Source: Tenericutes bacterium 4572_104
Lineage (GTDB): Bacteria > Bacillota_I > Bacilli_A > Izemoplasmatales > UBA5603
Direction: 5' to 3'
Length of the DNA: 6,611 bases
NCBI GenBank assembly: GCA_002084435.1
Contig: NBLG01000029.1
Span: 1 to 6,611, forward strand
Shown here: positions 6,332 to 6,611 of the stretch, piece by piece
Layout: each line of letters opens with the position of its first letter
How positions within the stretch are numbered: the first letter of the stretch is position 1
Position numbers and translations under genes: made by a program
The notes under the pieces: generated by a model
Told to the model about the DNA's origin: nothing
Database searches by the model: none
The model's input: only the letters and a program-made list of their open reading frames with translations

Positions 6332-6611
6332 AACCTTTAGATAAAATATTACGAAATAGTTTAGAATCTACTATAAAAAAAGCTAGAGTTATAGCTGAGG
6401 CTGCTGCCAAAGCAGCCTTAGACCAACTTGGCGTAGGTGAAAGCAAACCTTTTGACTATTTAAGCGAAGATGAAAGAAATCTGCGCCGAAGATTAAGAGT
6501 TCATGCCAGACAACTTGGCGATGAGCGGGATGACAGCGGAAGACAGTCACTGGAAATATTAGTTGAAGAAGTAGCTTACGAACATTGGCACCAGATGCTT
6601 TTTGCCAGATT
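6328..6611 (+). CDS. pglX: BREX DNA methyltransferase PglX, N-terminal part
   Basis: PglX is the adenine-specific DNA methyltransferase that marks host DNA at the BREX site and is also needed for exclusion of phage. Only 94 codons lie in the window; full-length members usually exceed 900 residues, so the SAM-binding and NPPY-type catalytic motifs are not yet visible. The call rests on position after brxC and on the N-terminal region, which I recall from BREX-associated Eco57I-like methylases: LRRRLRVHARQLGDERD at 52-68 and YEHWHQMLFAR at 84-94. This differs from the N-terminus of the Escherichia and Bacillus type 1 PglX as I remember it. The ATG is preceded by GGAG (6315-6318) at 9 nt. The gene is 3'-truncated by the window edge. 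Confidence 0.78.
   Translation, partial: MKPLDKILRNSLESTIKKARVIAEAAAKAALDQLGVGESKPFDYLSEDERNLRRRLRVHARQLGDERDDSGRQSLEILVEEVAYEHWHQMLFAR

Overview
This window contains the first half of a BREX phage-defence operon on the + strand: brxA, brxB, brxC and the 5' end of pglX, running off the right edge. In front of it lies about 1.5 kb of non-coding or decayed DNA. The DNA is visibly AT-rich. The left-end repeat carries a module (cacttcgactccgctcagtgacc) that I associate from memory with intergenic repeats of Bacteroidota and relatives. However, all four BREX genes have clear Shine-Dalgarno sites, and the best promoter looks sigma-70-like rather than Bacteroidota-type. The host is therefore an AT-rich bacterium, possibly Bacteroidota or a related phylum, with low certainty.

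Region 1-501 is a patchwork. It holds the 3' end of an unidentified reading frame entering from the left, a perfect tandem duplication of 96 bp (121-216 and 217-312), and a second copy of the same C-terminal tail (428-501). Read in one frame, each 96-bp unit encodes LILDHFAGSGTTA, which resembles SAM-binding motif I of DNA methyltransferases. The region may be the wreck of an older modification gene. Region 502-1500 is AT-rich and without convincing genes. It contains a strong 16-bp-stem terminator (690-727), a near-consensus promoter (1132-1160), an 18-bp imperfect palindrome just after the expected transcription start (1184-1201), and a degenerate small reading frame ending just before brxA.

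Region 1509-6611 is the operon. brxA (GTG start) overlaps brxB (GTG start) by 8 nt. brxC (TTG start) follows brxB by 15 nt, and pglX (ATG start) follows brxC by 36 nt. The tight spacing indicates one transcript. In BREX, PglX methylates host DNA at a non-palindromic adenine site. BrxC is a large ATPase, and BrxA and BrxB are small core components; together with PglZ and further subunits they block replication of unmodified phage. The A-B-C-X order fits BREX types 1, 5 and 6. The deciding genes (pglZ, then brxL, brxHII, or brxD/brxHI) lie outside the window, so the subtype stays open.
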